Shown one piece after another: positions 23,544-35,206 of a stretch of 60,634 nucleotides of DNA; position 1 is the stretch's first letter; each line of letters begins with the position of its first letter. The stretch is from Pigoraptor chileana (lineage: Eukaryota; Opisthokonta; Filasterea). The translations under genes were made by a program, and so were the position numbers. Location: the NCBI GenBank assembly GCA_943704495.1, contig CALSCR010001298.1:1-60634 (forward strand). The letters are read 5' to 3'. The notes under the pieces were generated by a model. That model searched no databases, was not told where the DNA came from, and saw nothing but the letters and a program-made list of their open reading frames with translations.

Positions 23544-25760
23544 GGAACAAGAAACAAGGATGAGTGACCCAGGGACCAGAAGAGAGAATAACGGATAGGG
23601 ATACAGGAACATTGTCAGGCGGAGAATAAGCTCAGCAGACGGCACAAGAAAGAGAAGAGGCATGTGGGAAACCGTCAGTCTTAGGCGCCCTAAACGCCTT
23701 ACAAGCCCATCGATTCCAACTCCACAAGATATATTATATATGCGGAATGCGGTTGGATGCGCTCACCTTGGGGATCGTTGAGAAGGTGAAGTGCCGAAAA
23801 ATTTGCAGCATTCTGTTTGCCCTTGCTTCTGTCCTTCTACTCAGCGCAGCGCACAGTGCGAAGATGAGTGTGTGTGATTGTGTGTGATTGTGTGTGTGTG
23901 TGTGTGATTGGGTGCAAGCGAGAGGGACCACGTATTGAAAGTGAGACATGTGTGTTACGTTGCAAGGGCTACATTCATGTCAATGCGACATCATTTCCAC
24001 ACATTGGCAAGACAGACAACAGAAAACATCTCAGTGACCTGCCACACAAAGCACTGGCGATCGACCAGGAATATGTATGTATGTACTACGTGTGTGCGCG
24101 CAAATAGCGAGCTACGCGTGTGTCCATATGTGTACTGTGTGACACTCATAGTGACGAGAAAGAGGGAGCGAGAGTACGTGCAGTGTGTGATCATATTGCC
24201 GCCATCGAACCTTCTTCAGTCCATCGAGAGCGCGTTCCAGGCGGCGCTGGCTGCTCCGCTTCTTCTTGGCGACTCGGTTAGCGAGCATCAGACTCTTTGC
24301 CGTCACTTTGTCGCTCTCAGTCTGCGCATTGTAAGAAGAGGAAGAAGAAATAGAAACAACACATGGATTGATGAGACATGAAGAATAAACAGAAAAGAGC
24401 ACATGACACAAGAAAGAATAGTTACAAAATAACACAGTTATAAGACATGCAAGGCTTGCCCAAACATCCGACGTCCGACAGGATCACAGCAAACAACACA
24501 AACTCCACAATAACATGCGACAAAACGCAGTGCGCACTCACAAACAACACAAACTTACAATCTCCACAATAACATGCGACAAAATCCACTGCGCCACTCA
24601 CATCGTCATCTGAGTCCTGGCCATCGCTCTCGTCGGTTCCCAGGAAGAAGTGGATGGCCGCAACAAGTATCTTCGTGACCTTTGAAAAGCACGCCGTAGC
24701 AATGACGTTGACTGTCTTGGCGTCGTTCCTGTAAGTAAAGCAGGTACACACACCCAATTGCACACATGTAGTTGCAGACAAACACACACATAGACATACA
24801 CCCACACAATCACAAATAAAGACAAATAGACAAACAAGTAACACGGGGAAATACAGAGATTCAGTGAAGTGACCCAAATAAGTGCGAGACAGCTGCGGAC
24901 TCAAACATACATAATTTCACATTGTGCCCAGAGCAAGCAGTAACCACCAAACGCCAGTGCAAGCGCAAACAAATGTGTGCGTGTGTGTGATTGTGCATGT
25001 GCGTGTGTGTGCGAGTGCGTATGTGTGTGTGTGTGAGTGTGTGTGTGTGTATGCGTGTATGTTTGTCTGTGTGTGCATTTGTATGTGGCGGATCGTACCA
25101 AATATTCTTCTTGTACAGCTCCATCATCACATCGAGTGATTTTTTGGCCGCAATTTGACTGCTGTCGTTCAGCATAGAGTACATGAAGTTCTGAAGTGTC
25201 TTGTTGGCCTGTATTGCACGCAGAAAGTTGGGACCATCGAGCCAGGTGTGTTCACGGATTGAACTTGGTATTAGAAGATGGGACGGCATCGCATTTGCGG
25301 TTCAGAAACTGTATAAAAGCTAGTCACACACAACATATATATATAAATATATATATATATTCATGGATGTGCGCCCGTACACACACACACACGCACCTTG
25401 TTGTTCTTGTGCTTCGCGTTCATGTTCTTGATGTCCGCGACAATGTGCCTATGAAGAAGCTCCCGGAGGTGCTTGTCGTTGCAACGGAAGAGCTTGAAGA
25501 ATAGTTCGAGAACACTGTGAAAGGAGCAGCGGAGATGAACCATGCGATACAATTAGTAAATGCATCGTTAACACAACAACACACATGCACACTGACTCAC
25601 ATGCACAAATGAGCATACACACGCACAAGCGCAAGGACACTCACAGACTCACAGACAATGAGCACACGCACGCACACACACACGCACACGCACGCACGCA
25701 CACGCACACACTCACTCACAGACTCACAAACAATGACAACACACACACGCACACACGCAC

Positions 25761-25792
<32 letters not shown>

Positions 25793-25798
25793 GCATGC

Positions 25799-25835
<37 letters not shown>

Positions 25836-26480
25836 TGCACACGCACACACTCACTCACAGACTCACAAACAATGACCACACACACGCACGCATACAATAC
25901 AAAGCAGCCACTCACGTGGTTGACGACACAACGTCCTTGCTGCGTAACAGAATAAGAACTTTGCAGAGAGTTTGGCGAAGATCGGATGGCAAAACACTGT
26001 AGTGCTCGGACAAGAGCGACATGATTTCATCGGGAAAGGTGGACAGTTCCTCCGGATAGCATTGTACGACCTGCCAACACAAACGACAACCACAACCACA
26101 CACACACACACACACAAAAAGCATTCAAAAACTGTCAAGATCAAAAAGAGCTACTCGTGAAATGCACAACACGATCTCTGATCTTCCGTAATTGGAGCCG
26201 AATCGTCGACTCGGCGAGAATGGGCATGCCTGCTGCGAATGGGTATGCCTGCTGGCGGACCAGATTTGTGGAGTGATGCTCTACTCACATGGCTAACGAA
26301 GTTTGCGAGATCGCCAAAGGCCTTTCCTTCTTGCGAAGGCTTGAGCTTAAAGATCTCAAGATTAGCCTTGTAGTGACGATACTGCTGCAGGAATTCCTCC
26401 CTGTACAGAGTGGGATCCCGCTTGATGAGGTTCTGCAGCTGTGGGAGATTGTCAGGGAGTTTGTTACTGCGGGCCGCCAT
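21634..26480 (-). CDS. SDAD1: SDA1 (SDAD1) 60S ribosome export/assembly factor
   Basis: Sda1 is a nucleolar protein needed for pre-60S maturation and export. Ten exons join in phase: 26289-26480, 25916-26070, 25397-25514, 25099-25208, 24602-24728, 24211-24321, 23767-23836, 23230-23391, 22019-23015 and 21634-21769, giving 725 aa (human about 687). Family landmarks are clear: [18 protein letters not shown] at the start, [69 protein letters not shown] and [14 protein letters not shown]. An acidic region follows, then [20 protein letters not shown] and a basic tail with [17 protein letters not shown]. Introns are crowded with (GT)n/(AC)n. The protein shares a pathway with BOP1 in this window. Confidence 0.95.
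23399..23540. repeat. Compound (TTG)n-(GTG)n-(TG)n array in SDA1 intron 7
   Basis: Plus strand: a TTG run, then a GTG run, then about 40 TG units. On the SDA1 transcript this is (CA)n, (CAC)n, (CAA)n ending directly in the acceptor AAAAG at 23392-23396. The (CAA)n/(CA)n tract stands where a polypyrimidine tract is expected. Confidence 0.85.
23676..23732 (-). repeat. Dispersed hairpin repeat, diverged copy in SDA1 intron 7
   Basis: On the minus strand it reads CTTGTGGAGTTGGAATCGAT, GGGCTTG, a stem-forming AGGCG/CGCCT pair, then AAGACTGAC. It begins about 35 nt after the donor at 23766 and is in the sense orientation of SDA1. Confidence 0.6.
25600..25880. repeat. Higher-order AC minisatellite in SDA1 intron 2
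   Basis: AC/ACGC dinucleotides are organised into a larger unit. The block ACTCACAGACTCACA followed by a run ending CAATGA recurs near 25640, 25715 and 25855, the last two about 140 nt apart. Confidence 0.75.
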
Positions 26481-27277
26481 GGTTGCGGTGCAGCGTTACT
26501 ACTGAGACGGAGCGCCGTTAATGAGCTGTCGTCTGAGTATTGAAATTAGAGAGCGGAGAGACAGAATGTGCGCGTAGTCCCTGGATCGCCAGCAGGAAAG
26601 GATCTTTTTCATGTGAGTACTGATTGTGAGCACGGCCTGCTTGCAGCCAGAACCCGTAATTTTTTTGCACGTGGCGTAACTGACGCAGAACAATCGTCAC
26701 TGCCTTCTCACGTCATTTGATAATGCCGTCACTATGAATACAAAAACGTAACCGAGAATGCGGCTAATTTAGTTCGAGGTCCATTATGGCCATTTTATGA
26801 TGATTTGTATGGCGGTTGAATGGAGCGTAGGGATGGGGTTATGCAACACCAATCGCGTGTGTCCATTTAAGGCTCCATACTCAGCGCATACTAATGCGCA
26901 GTACTAATCGCGCCATACTAATATACGCTCAAATACTGATATTCGACTCCATACTCAACGCATACCGAACGCAGTTTATATTATTTTAATTTATTTTATT
27001 ACAAATTATTAAAATGCGAGTTTACTAATTTATAAAACAAAATATCATTGAACGAAGTATAGTTATTTTTCCATTTTTTGTGTATATAATAATGATTAAA
27101 ATATTGATTTTTTTATAATTAAAACATTATTATTTATTATTTTTACGGCGGATGAAATTGGGGCAAATATCTCGCGTAATTCGTGGCTTGGGAGGTGGAT
27201 GAAGTGGAGAGAGAGGGAGACGGAGAACAACAACACACAGACACACACAACCGCGTTCCATCCTCCACCATCATCAT

Positions 27278-27309
<32 letters not shown>

Positions 27310-27647
27310 ACACGTTGCGCAAAGCTTGCCGCTGTTTGTGGCTGAAACCGCTCCCAGTTGTGACACCGTGCTGTTGTGCACAATCTTTGTTGTCAGAGAG
27401 TCTATTATCAACATCCACTTAGCCAGAGCAGATCCCAGTCGTTGGACTGTGGCAGTGTCGAGGGCCCATCCATGCCCTTGTTCGCTCTGCATCGCCAATC
27501 GCTCTCGCAATCACTTTTAACACACACACACACACACACTTTCTTACTAACGTCGTCGCACATTGTATTCGCATGGGGGATCTGTTGTGACGCAGCTACG
27601 TTCCTCGGCGTGAGAACACGGCCGTGCCCGTTCCCGGCACAGAGGGA
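26481..27647. other. Spacer between divergent SDA1 and zinc-finger gene starts
   Basis: 26481-26700 should hold the SDA1 promoter; no TATA was seen. 26860-26960 has repeated ATACTAAT and ATACTCA units. 26961-27150 is a strikingly A/T-rich island. From 27180 on there is AG-rich and (AC)n sequence with short frames on both strands that I cannot assign. Confidence 0.5.
26961..27150. other. A/T-rich island
   Basis: About 190 nt of nearly pure A and T, with repeated TTATTA and AATTTATTTTA strings, stands in a window otherwise near balanced composition. It encodes nothing. A replication origin, scaffold-attachment site or decayed insertion are all possible. Confidence 0.55.
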
Positions 27648-29658
27648 ATGGCGTGCCCACATTTGCGGAGGCTCATCGAGCCATTCAATCTCGCCTTGGA
27701 GTCGTACAAATGCATCGACTGTGGGCTCCATCTTGGGGAAAACCCCGTCTGCGCACTGCGGCCACCTGGCAGGTGTGTGCGCATTGGATGACTTTTTGTG
27801 CATAATACCGCGAATGATGCAACCATTTCGTAATCGATGGTTGTGAGCACCCCGATGCTTGCAACTGTTGTTGTTATGTGCATTAATGCGCCCCTTGTGG
27901 ATTGACTGGATTTGCGGTACAGAATCACGAAATGGCGCGCATCCACTTACACAAATGTATTTCCACTCCACCATCCAATCCACTTGGTCTGCTCTGCACT
28001 GTCTTTGTGAAACCTCAGCGACACATGCCCGCACACACACCACGTGGTCCTTGAACTGGACTCTGAGGAGAGGACCATGTGCAAGCGATGCAGCTTGCTT
28101 CTGCGGCGCATCACTTTTAACGAAGACATGCGACTGACTGTCCGCGACTACTTTGGCCCGACTCTTGTCACGGAGAGTGAGATGCGCAGGGATAGTACCG
28201 CAAGTACAGTCAGCAATGTGAGCACAATAAGTGGATTCAGCGGTGTCAGCACCGCCATGAGCGAATTGTCGGCTGCTTCGTTTGAAGAGACGGCGCGTGT
28301 GCCGGAATTGCCTGCAGATCGGGAGGACAGCAAATCCGGTGTTGCTGGCAGCAAACCAAAGCAGCGGAGATCTTCGTGAGTGGATGCCTGTTCTGTCTTT
28401 GAATAGAGTGCAGTATATATCTATGGTTCAATGTGTGAGGGCCCTGTTGATGCCTTGTATGTCCGCTTAAAACTATTGTTGACATGTATCCCTCCTCGCC
28501 TCGAAAAGCAGTGTGGGTCGCATGATGAAGGAGCAGCGAAGGCCATATCGGGTGTACCGTTGCGAATGCCATCCGGGAGGCAAGGTTTGGCGAGAACCGT
28601 GCATGTTTGCGCGACATCGGCAGCACACGCACTCTGCGTATCCATTCGACTCTTTTGAAGACATCACGGCGGGCCTCCCGAAGGTTGTGAGCCGAAAGAC
28701 GCTCGAGGAACTGTACGAGGTGCAACGGAGAACAAAAAAGGCGTCACCGTCAAGCCGCCGTGCATCGATGGAGCTGCCCCCTCACCAAATGCAGCAGCAG
28801 CAGCAGCAGCAACAACAACAACAGCAACAACTACAGCAGCAACAACTGCAACAACAGCAACAACAACAACTGCAACAACATCAATTGCAACAGCAACAGC
28901 AGCAACAGCAGCTCCTACTCCACCAGCAGCAACAGCAGCAGACGGGACTCACACTGCAGATGCGCACGCATGCCGCTGCTTTGGCTCAGCAGCAACACCA
29001 ACAGCAGTTGCAACAACAACAACAGCAGCAGCATCAACAGCAACTGCACGCCACCGCCATGCAGCTTGCAGCACACGCAGCGCAGAGCATGTTTTCATCT
29101 GCACAATCGAGTCCGACAACAGCGACGATGCCCGCGCGCATCCAACGCCCGCCAGTCGTTTTGAACTCGCCCGTCAAGGGTCACGTGCCCATTGTGCCGA
29201 CAAGCTTTGCTGCAGATTACCGCATCATACCCATCACACACCGTCCGGTTGCGCCCGCCTCGGCGTCGTTGCATGCCCCTGCCATGCCGGAGTAGACGCA
29301 GCAGCATAGGCAGAGTGTGGATGGAGGCATCCGAGCGCACACTGGAGTGGGCTCCACTGGAGGCTTGTCGAGAGATGGACAGACGCTTGACGCACTCGCA
29401 GAACTTGCGTGCATTGTGCGACAAACAGAAGCGGGCTCGGATGCTGTTGAGAATACGCACGTTGCCGGTAAACGGAGCTCCGCAGCAAAGGGAAAGAGCG
29501 TCGCCGAGAAGAAGCCGAGGGTACCAAAATCTGCGTCGCCCGGCAACGAGACGGCAAAGCGTCTTGGGCGGCCGCGGAAGAATTCTGGTGGCGACGGTCT
29601 TGTTGCGGTTGCACATCAGCCATATGTGCCAATGAGCGTGTTTAATAACGGATTTTGA
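27648..29658 (+). CDS. Zinc-finger, poly-Gln, AT-hook protein with an internal in-frame TAG
   Basis: Three exons join in phase: 27648-27772, 28019-28375 and 28512 onward. The N-terminus MACPHLRRLIEPF with YKCIDCG, then TCPHTHHVVLELDSEERTMCKRC, looks like a ZnF-UBP-type zinc module (USP3 starts MECPHL), but no protease domain follows. Exon 3 adds YRCECHPGGKVW then CMFARHRQHTHS, a likely second C/H finger, then about 100 residues rich in glutamine. The frame meets TAG at 29293-29295 (421 aa). It stays open in the same frame for 120 further codons, containing a basic AT-hook (KRLGRPRKN), to a TGA at 29658. The TAG could be read through, spliced out or a polymorphic CAG-to-TAG change in a Gln-rich stretch. 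A nuclear regulator is plausible; no family is assigned. Confidence 0.65.
28791..29055 (+). repeat. CAG/CAA-rich tract encoding poly-Gln
   Basis: Mixed CAG and CAA codons encode several long glutamine runs broken by Leu and His. The codon mixing suggests the Gln tract is tolerated or selected at protein level rather than a simple trinucleotide expansion. Confidence 0.85.
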
Positions 29659-30753
29659 TGATGGGTTTCTTTGCTTTATTGGTTTGGTCTGAGAGCTGGC
29701 TCGTTTTCAATCTTTGTCATATTCGCTTTCTGTCGCTCTCTCTCTCTCTCTGTCTCTCTCTCTCTTGTGGAGTCCATGGGCACAGCGCCTATGACACTGA
29801 CTTGAATCCTACATGTCTCTCTCTCTCACACACGCACTGTGGAGTCGATGGTCATGGCATCCCAGATACAAACTCCACATCTCTTGCTCTCGCACTTACA
29901 TTATCTGTCTCTGTCTCCCGCACTCTCCTTGTTGGAGTCGATGGGCTTATGCCTACGGCATTTGAGTTCTGAAGGTCTCCCACACTCCCCACGCGCACAT
30001 TGGGTTTCTCTCAACACACGCCTTTGAACGGTTGTGTGTTTCAGATTTGAGATGCGTTTGCTTGTTGTAATTTCTTTTTATCCATTTTGTTTTGTTGTGC
30101 CACTTGTTCTTTCATCTTGGTCTTTCAGCGTTTTGCCTGTTGTAGTTTGACATGCCCTTCTAAAGGGAGGTGGCATTCGACTCATCGGCAGTTATCAATG
30201 CATTCATCACCTTTGTTTTGTATGTGTTTGTATTTTTGTTTGTCTTATGTCTCCATCGGCTTGCGTTTCCCGTCATTTGGACCTCCCTTCGTCGGTCGGT
30301 CTGCCGTGTACATAGTTGCCTTTTACGATTGTGGTTTTTGGTGTTGTGCGCTGCTCTGCATATGTGCCGGAGCAGTGGGGAGCACAATGCTCTGTGGGCT
30401 GAATTTTCTCAGCAGCTTCAGTGTGTGCGTGTGTGTGTGTGCTAGTGTGTACTCTCTTTCGCAGGCGCGCGAGTGGGGGAAAAGTGGTGTGCTTGGAATT
30501 AATGCACAATACACACACTCACAAAACGAAATGACTCCAGTGCGTGTGTGCGCATTATGAAAACTGTGTGCGCTTAATATGTTATTCGCACAAACTGGGC
30601 ATCATGGCACTTGCCAATCCGTCTCTCACAAAGTGCCTAATAGAAACAGAAAAACTACAAATACTTTTTGCCAGTAAGAATACGCATCCCCACAAACAAG
30701 GCAAAGCCCACAGAAATGCAGCGAAAACAGAGATGCACGTGCATCGTGCGCTC
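29659..30753. other. Tail-to-tail spacer between the zinc-finger and SET genes
   Basis: The first 320 nt hold three copies of the dispersed hairpin repeat. The remainder is T-rich unique sequence with short frames only. Confidence 0.5.
29766..29980 (+). repeat. Dispersed hairpin repeat, three copies downstream of the zinc-finger gene
   Basis: 29766-29816 matches the FANCM copy at 20861 across the whole core. 29838-29886 and 29932-29975 are diverged (GTGGAGTCGATGGTCATGG; TTGGAGTCGATGGGCTTATG). The starts are about 72 and 94 nt apart, and the copies are separated by CT-rich spacers. If the gene's transcript runs past 29658 these lie in its 3' region, sense orientation. Confidence 0.85.
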
Positions 30754-31569
30754 TCAATTGGCCTCACATGCCGTAAGCAGCGCAGACACTCTGTCACTGT
30801 TCCAATTGAGCACATCCACAAGCCCACGCACAAATCGCACAACATTTTCCCTGGCACCCGTCGCCGCCAAGGACTCCCCATTCTCGCCGACGCGTCTTCC
30901 TGCGACATTCTCACCGTTCACACTGCCCTCTGTGCCTCCGTCGCCCTCAATTCCCGCCAACATTGCGTCGCGGAGGGATTGGACAACGGATGCAAGGGTG
31001 TCCAGAGCGCGAACCTCGTTGTCTCGAGTCACGTGCTTAAACAGCTTTGCACGAATGGCCTGTGGATTGCCACGGAGAAGTGCGAGTTCGTCCCGAGTGG
31101 CCACAGCAAGGCGCATGCACGCAAGCAGGCTGGGCGATAGGCGACCGACAGCTAGGTAGTGGTCTGAGAGTGGGAGGCCGCAGAGTGCCGCCAGAGTGGT
31201 CTTCTCCTCCTGCGATCGCACGCCGCCAAACTCTTCGTCATCGGGCATTGAAAAGGCAAAATGGACAGTGTCGTATGGGTTCGAATGGAGAGAAAATCCG
31301 TAATGCATTAATAGCTGCCAATTCTGCCAGGGACCTGTGAGGAGAGTGATGGGGGGATGGGTGGATGGGAGGATGGAGAGCATTGGCACAAGATGGAAGG
31401 GCATAAACAGAAATGGTTTAGAAGAGAGCGAGGCTGGCGGCCGCCAGTGATTTGATGAAATGTGACGGCACATTTGACACAATCAAACACACGGACACAC
31501 ACGGACACACGGACACACACACACACATACACACACATACACACACACACACTCACACACACACACACG

Positions 31570-31603
<34 letters not shown>

Positions 31604-33897
31604 TACACATACACACACGCACGCACACACACACACACAAAAGGAAACGCACCGTATGAAAGAAAGACCTGCTCTCCCTGCGGCACATCCGCAAGTGCAA
31701 CAAGACGCAATGAGTCTGTCGCCGCATCGTACCGCCGCGCAATCACGTGCGCCACGGACGAGTGGTTCATCATGTCGGCCACCGGGAGCAGGGCGGTCAC
31801 GTGGGTTTGAGGACCATCCGGGGCGTCGCCATCCACCACGGCGAATGTAAAGGCGCGCGAGTCGACAATCCCTTGCGCCCAAACAAAGTGGTCGAAAGTG
31901 TACGCCGAGTGCGGGAGCAGCGCGGGAAAATAGCTAGAGAGCGACGGGAACAGCGCAGAGTACGATGATTCGAGTCGGGTTTTCTCCTTTTCAATCTCAT
32001 CAATCAGCGCAGTTGCGCCGGCAACTTTCTGGAATTCGTCAGGGTCCATGCCAAAGTGGCTGAACGCGCGCGTGCGAAGTGTCAGAGTGTCGCTTGCAGA
32101 AGCAACATCATCATCACCACCATCATCTCCGTTCTCTTCCCCTTTCAGCGCATCCTCATCTGCGGGTGACCGACAGCGGTGACACGTGCACGCAGGGAGT
32201 GCGTCCACATATGGCTTCCACGGTGTGGATGTGTCCACAAAGGCCAATCGGATGAGAAAGAGAACAACTACAAGCTCGTCGGGGAGACCTTCAACAGCCC
32301 TCAATGCCTCCGAGAGTGGTGACGCGTGTGCTGTCCTGCTGGAGACAAGACTTTCTAGTGGCAAGACGCATACATCCTGCAAAAGGTGTCGAAGGCATGC
32401 ATTATGATAAGAATGACGCGATTTCGGCGAAATTAACGGGAGATGTGGAGATGAAAGTGCTTGCAATGTGGGAGCATGAGTGGAGAGGTATTATTGCCAC
32501 GCACATACATACACACACGCACAAACAATTACGCACACACACACACTATAACACATACACACATTCTTCCACCAGTGCCACCAATGAAAACCACCTCCAT
32601 TGCACGGATTGCTTTCTCGGCCCTCATTCCTCTGCCAGTGTGGGCGAAATTCGCAATCTTCAGTTTGGGGGTGAATATACCGAGTGAGGAGCCCATGCAC
32701 ATCAACGCATCGCACGCCGGGTCTGCCGGGATGAGGCAGATCCGGGAGTAAGCACAATAAGCCTTTTTCCAAGAAACAGTCAGGTGTGTTGCCAACATAG
32801 TACACGCGCGAATGTGCGCTGGTAAAAGAGATCACAAATGTCTTGTGGGATAAGCAAATGCGAACAAAAACGAAGGAAGAAAAGAAAGAGGGCGAGGGAG
32901 AGGGAGAGAGAGACCTTCCACACCAAAGAACGTCACAGGCGCAGAATGGGAGAGTAAGAACAGGAGGAGTGTCTGCTTGTGAGCAGCAGCAGCACAGTAG
33001 CCTCACCCATGACAGTGTCGGCAGCCCCGCCGCAGTGGCCAAGTGGCGCACACAATTCATTCGCACGACGGACAGCTTCTCTCATGCATGCAGAATACAC
33101 AATGGCACCAGTTGTCGTTGAATCTGCGTGGGCGTCCTTGGCAACATCACTGTTGTGGCCATAGCCAAGACACGCAACTCCATTGTCGTCTCCCTTGTTT
33201 TGACGAGTCGGTATAAATCGTGCAAGTTCAAATTGGAGAGCCGATAATGCGCTCATTTCGTTCCATGGGCTTACAAAGTCCAGCGGCACATCCGGATCTA
33301 CCAGGTACAACTGGCACAGGAATGAATATTATATATAAATACAGAGAAGGGAGACGGCATATACACGGAGAAAGAAGATTTGCGTTAGAACTGCGTGTTG
33401 TGTGAGCGTTGCGTGTGTGTATGTGTGCGCGTGTGTGTGCATTGTGTCTATCGGTGTGCTTGTCCTCCGTGCGATCCAAGTTGCACACACACACAAACAC
33501 AAGCTCACCTCGACCTCTCTTAGTGAAGAAATGCGAAGTGCTTCCATCAATTTTTGTGGAATCGGATCGTCGATGCTCAACGTAAACTCATTCCCTATCG
33601 ATCGTGCCTCGAATATCTGACAATGATGGAGAAGGAAGATGGCAAACTGATAAGCATTTCAAAACGCAGAGAGCGCACAAAGTTCACTGCAAAAACATAC
33701 ATGCTCATACTCATCCTATGTAAAGACACAAAGATGCCTATTACACGACTTCAACCACACATTACATCACTGATTAGCAGCCGAACGAGGGTTCAACAAC
33801 GAAAACGCACTTGTTTTTTTGCCTCCCGGAACAGGTCATTCTCTGCGAGAAGCACCGACGGCGACAGCCGAAGCACAGCCGCAGTTGCTGCCATCAT
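30754..33897 (-). CDS. SET-domain protein, Rubisco LSMT/SETD3-like methyltransferase
   Basis: Members of this family methylate Lys or His on non-histone proteins using S-adenosylmethionine. Six exons join in phase: 33811-33897, 33509-33616, 33007-33310, 32595-32722, 31653-32376 and 30754-31334, giving 643 aa. The N-terminal part (VDPDVPLDFVSPWNEMSALS) resembles the pre-SET region of plant SET proteins such as Arabidopsis At5g14260; this is recalled, not aligned. The SET domain opens at LKIANFAHTGRGMRAEKAI and closes with the binding-site segments LPVADMMNHSS and GEQVFLSYG. An LSMT-type substrate-binding domain follows (WQLLMHYGFSLHSNPYDTV). No transit peptide is obvious. Intron 5 is largely (GU)n in the transcript. 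The substrate cannot be told from sequence. Confidence 0.88.
31490..31640. repeat. Compound (AC)n array in SET-gene intron 5
   Basis: AC dinucleotides with ACGG and ACAT variants run up to the donor at 31652, so the transcript has (GU)n right after its GUGCGU splice site. Confidence 0.85.
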
Positions 33898-34443
33898 TGA
33901 GTACAATCATAAAAACACATCACAATCAGGCTCACTGTGCGAGTGTATATGTATTTTAGTCACACAAGACACACTGTAAACAACTGAACGCAACCTTGCG
34001 GCGGCCCCTCATCTCGCTGCGCAGGAGAGACGTTGTCGCTTAGATTAAAATTGTAGGGCTCAGGCTAGGGTTGGCTCGCGTTCCCCTACTGTAAAGTTTA
34101 CAGGTACGCCGCAGTCCGCACTGAGCGTTACTCTTTGCCGATCCGACCGCCTGTACTTCGTTGCGAGCCTCAGTCTTCACAGCACTGGCATGACAAAGAG
34201 TTTGGTTTGTTGCCACACACAAACCATTGGATTGGATCGTAAGATTCGCTCTATGAGTGTCGGCGTGCCAGTTGGCGATTAGTGCGGTCACGTGCACGGA
34301 CGGATGGAAAGTGTAAAAAGAAGTTGCGGTGTCAGTGCAAGTGTAGACTGCTGTTCGTGCGGCAAGATGGAGGGTGAATTGGGTCTGTGTTTTTGTTTTT
34401 CATTCACAACGGGTGTGCAAGGCAAAGCAATGATGGCGTCGCG
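33898..34443. other. Spacer between SET-gene start and coiled-coil gene end
   Basis: Unique sequence with no open frame I can support. It must contain the SET-gene promoter; no clear TATA was seen. Confidence 0.5.
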
Positions 34444-35206
34444 TCAGTCAACACAGTCACAAACCACTGACTGCAAATTGATCAGAAGAACAATGATGTT
34501 TGCCTGCGGCCGTTGCTCCAGTGCTTCACGCAACACTTCTTCCTGTGTGCGCAAGGCTTCTTGTTCCCGATTCAAGTCGCTTTGGGCCTTGCTTAGCTTC
34601 GCAGTCAAGTCCTCCAGCGTTTTTCTCAAGTCCTCCATTTCTTCTAATATGGCATCCCAATTGCTCTGCAGTTTCTTCATGGCGTCCATGATTGCCTTGT
34701 TTTCCGTGGTATGCATCAAGTCCAATGCGGCTATCTTCTGACGCAGCTCATGTATGATCGCCCCGTGTGGATCTGCTGTTGGCTCCAGATGTGTCTCGCT
34801 CGTCTCAGATGGCGATAACTCTATAGCAACTGGCGCTTGCCCAACAATGGGACCTGCGATCAACTCGGCATGTGAATGAATAATCCAAACGCCCACGTGA
34901 GGATATATGGCATGATGGTTTGATACGCAAACAGTGTATACTAGACCATGCAACACTCGGCTAACACACGTCTACAATGAAGCCCAGTGCTGTGGGTATG
35001 AACCGCTGTCGATAACAGCACAGCCAGCCGGGCTTCCAGCTGGCCAATGCTGCAACGGGTACACAAGTGCAAGACGCTGACGTCTTCTCAGCAACCGATT
35101 CAGCAGTGCGATAATACCGCCGGCACAATGTTTTATTGGTTGATTTTCATGCTAAATCAGACGGAAATACGTTACCTGGCTCGACTATGTCTTGGTTGTC
35201 CGCCAT
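34444..35206 (-). CDS. Small coiled-coil protein, 146 aa
   Basis: Two exons join in phase: 35176-35206 (MADNQDIVEP plus one base) and 34444-34853, with a 320-nt intron. The splice sites are good (GTAACG donor; GATCGCAG acceptor). Residues 1-45 are acidic and disordered. Residues about 48-125 form a long heptad-like coiled coil (LRQKIAALDLM; MKKLQSNWDAILEEMEDLRK; LTAKLSKAQSDLNREQEALR). The last 18 residues (NIIVLLINLQSVVCDCVD) are hydrophobic and Cys-ending, which is unusual and might be a membrane anchor or lipidation-prone tail. I do not recognise a family. The short first exon was picked because it supplies the only nearby ATG in the right phase. Confidence 0.65.

Noticed and set aside
26213-26270. 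Possible further copy of the dispersed repeat in SDA1 intron 1
   Set aside because: Only short matches to GATGGGC-like strings; it contains its own small duplication (GAATGGG then ATGCCTGCTG) and cannot be aligned to the core.
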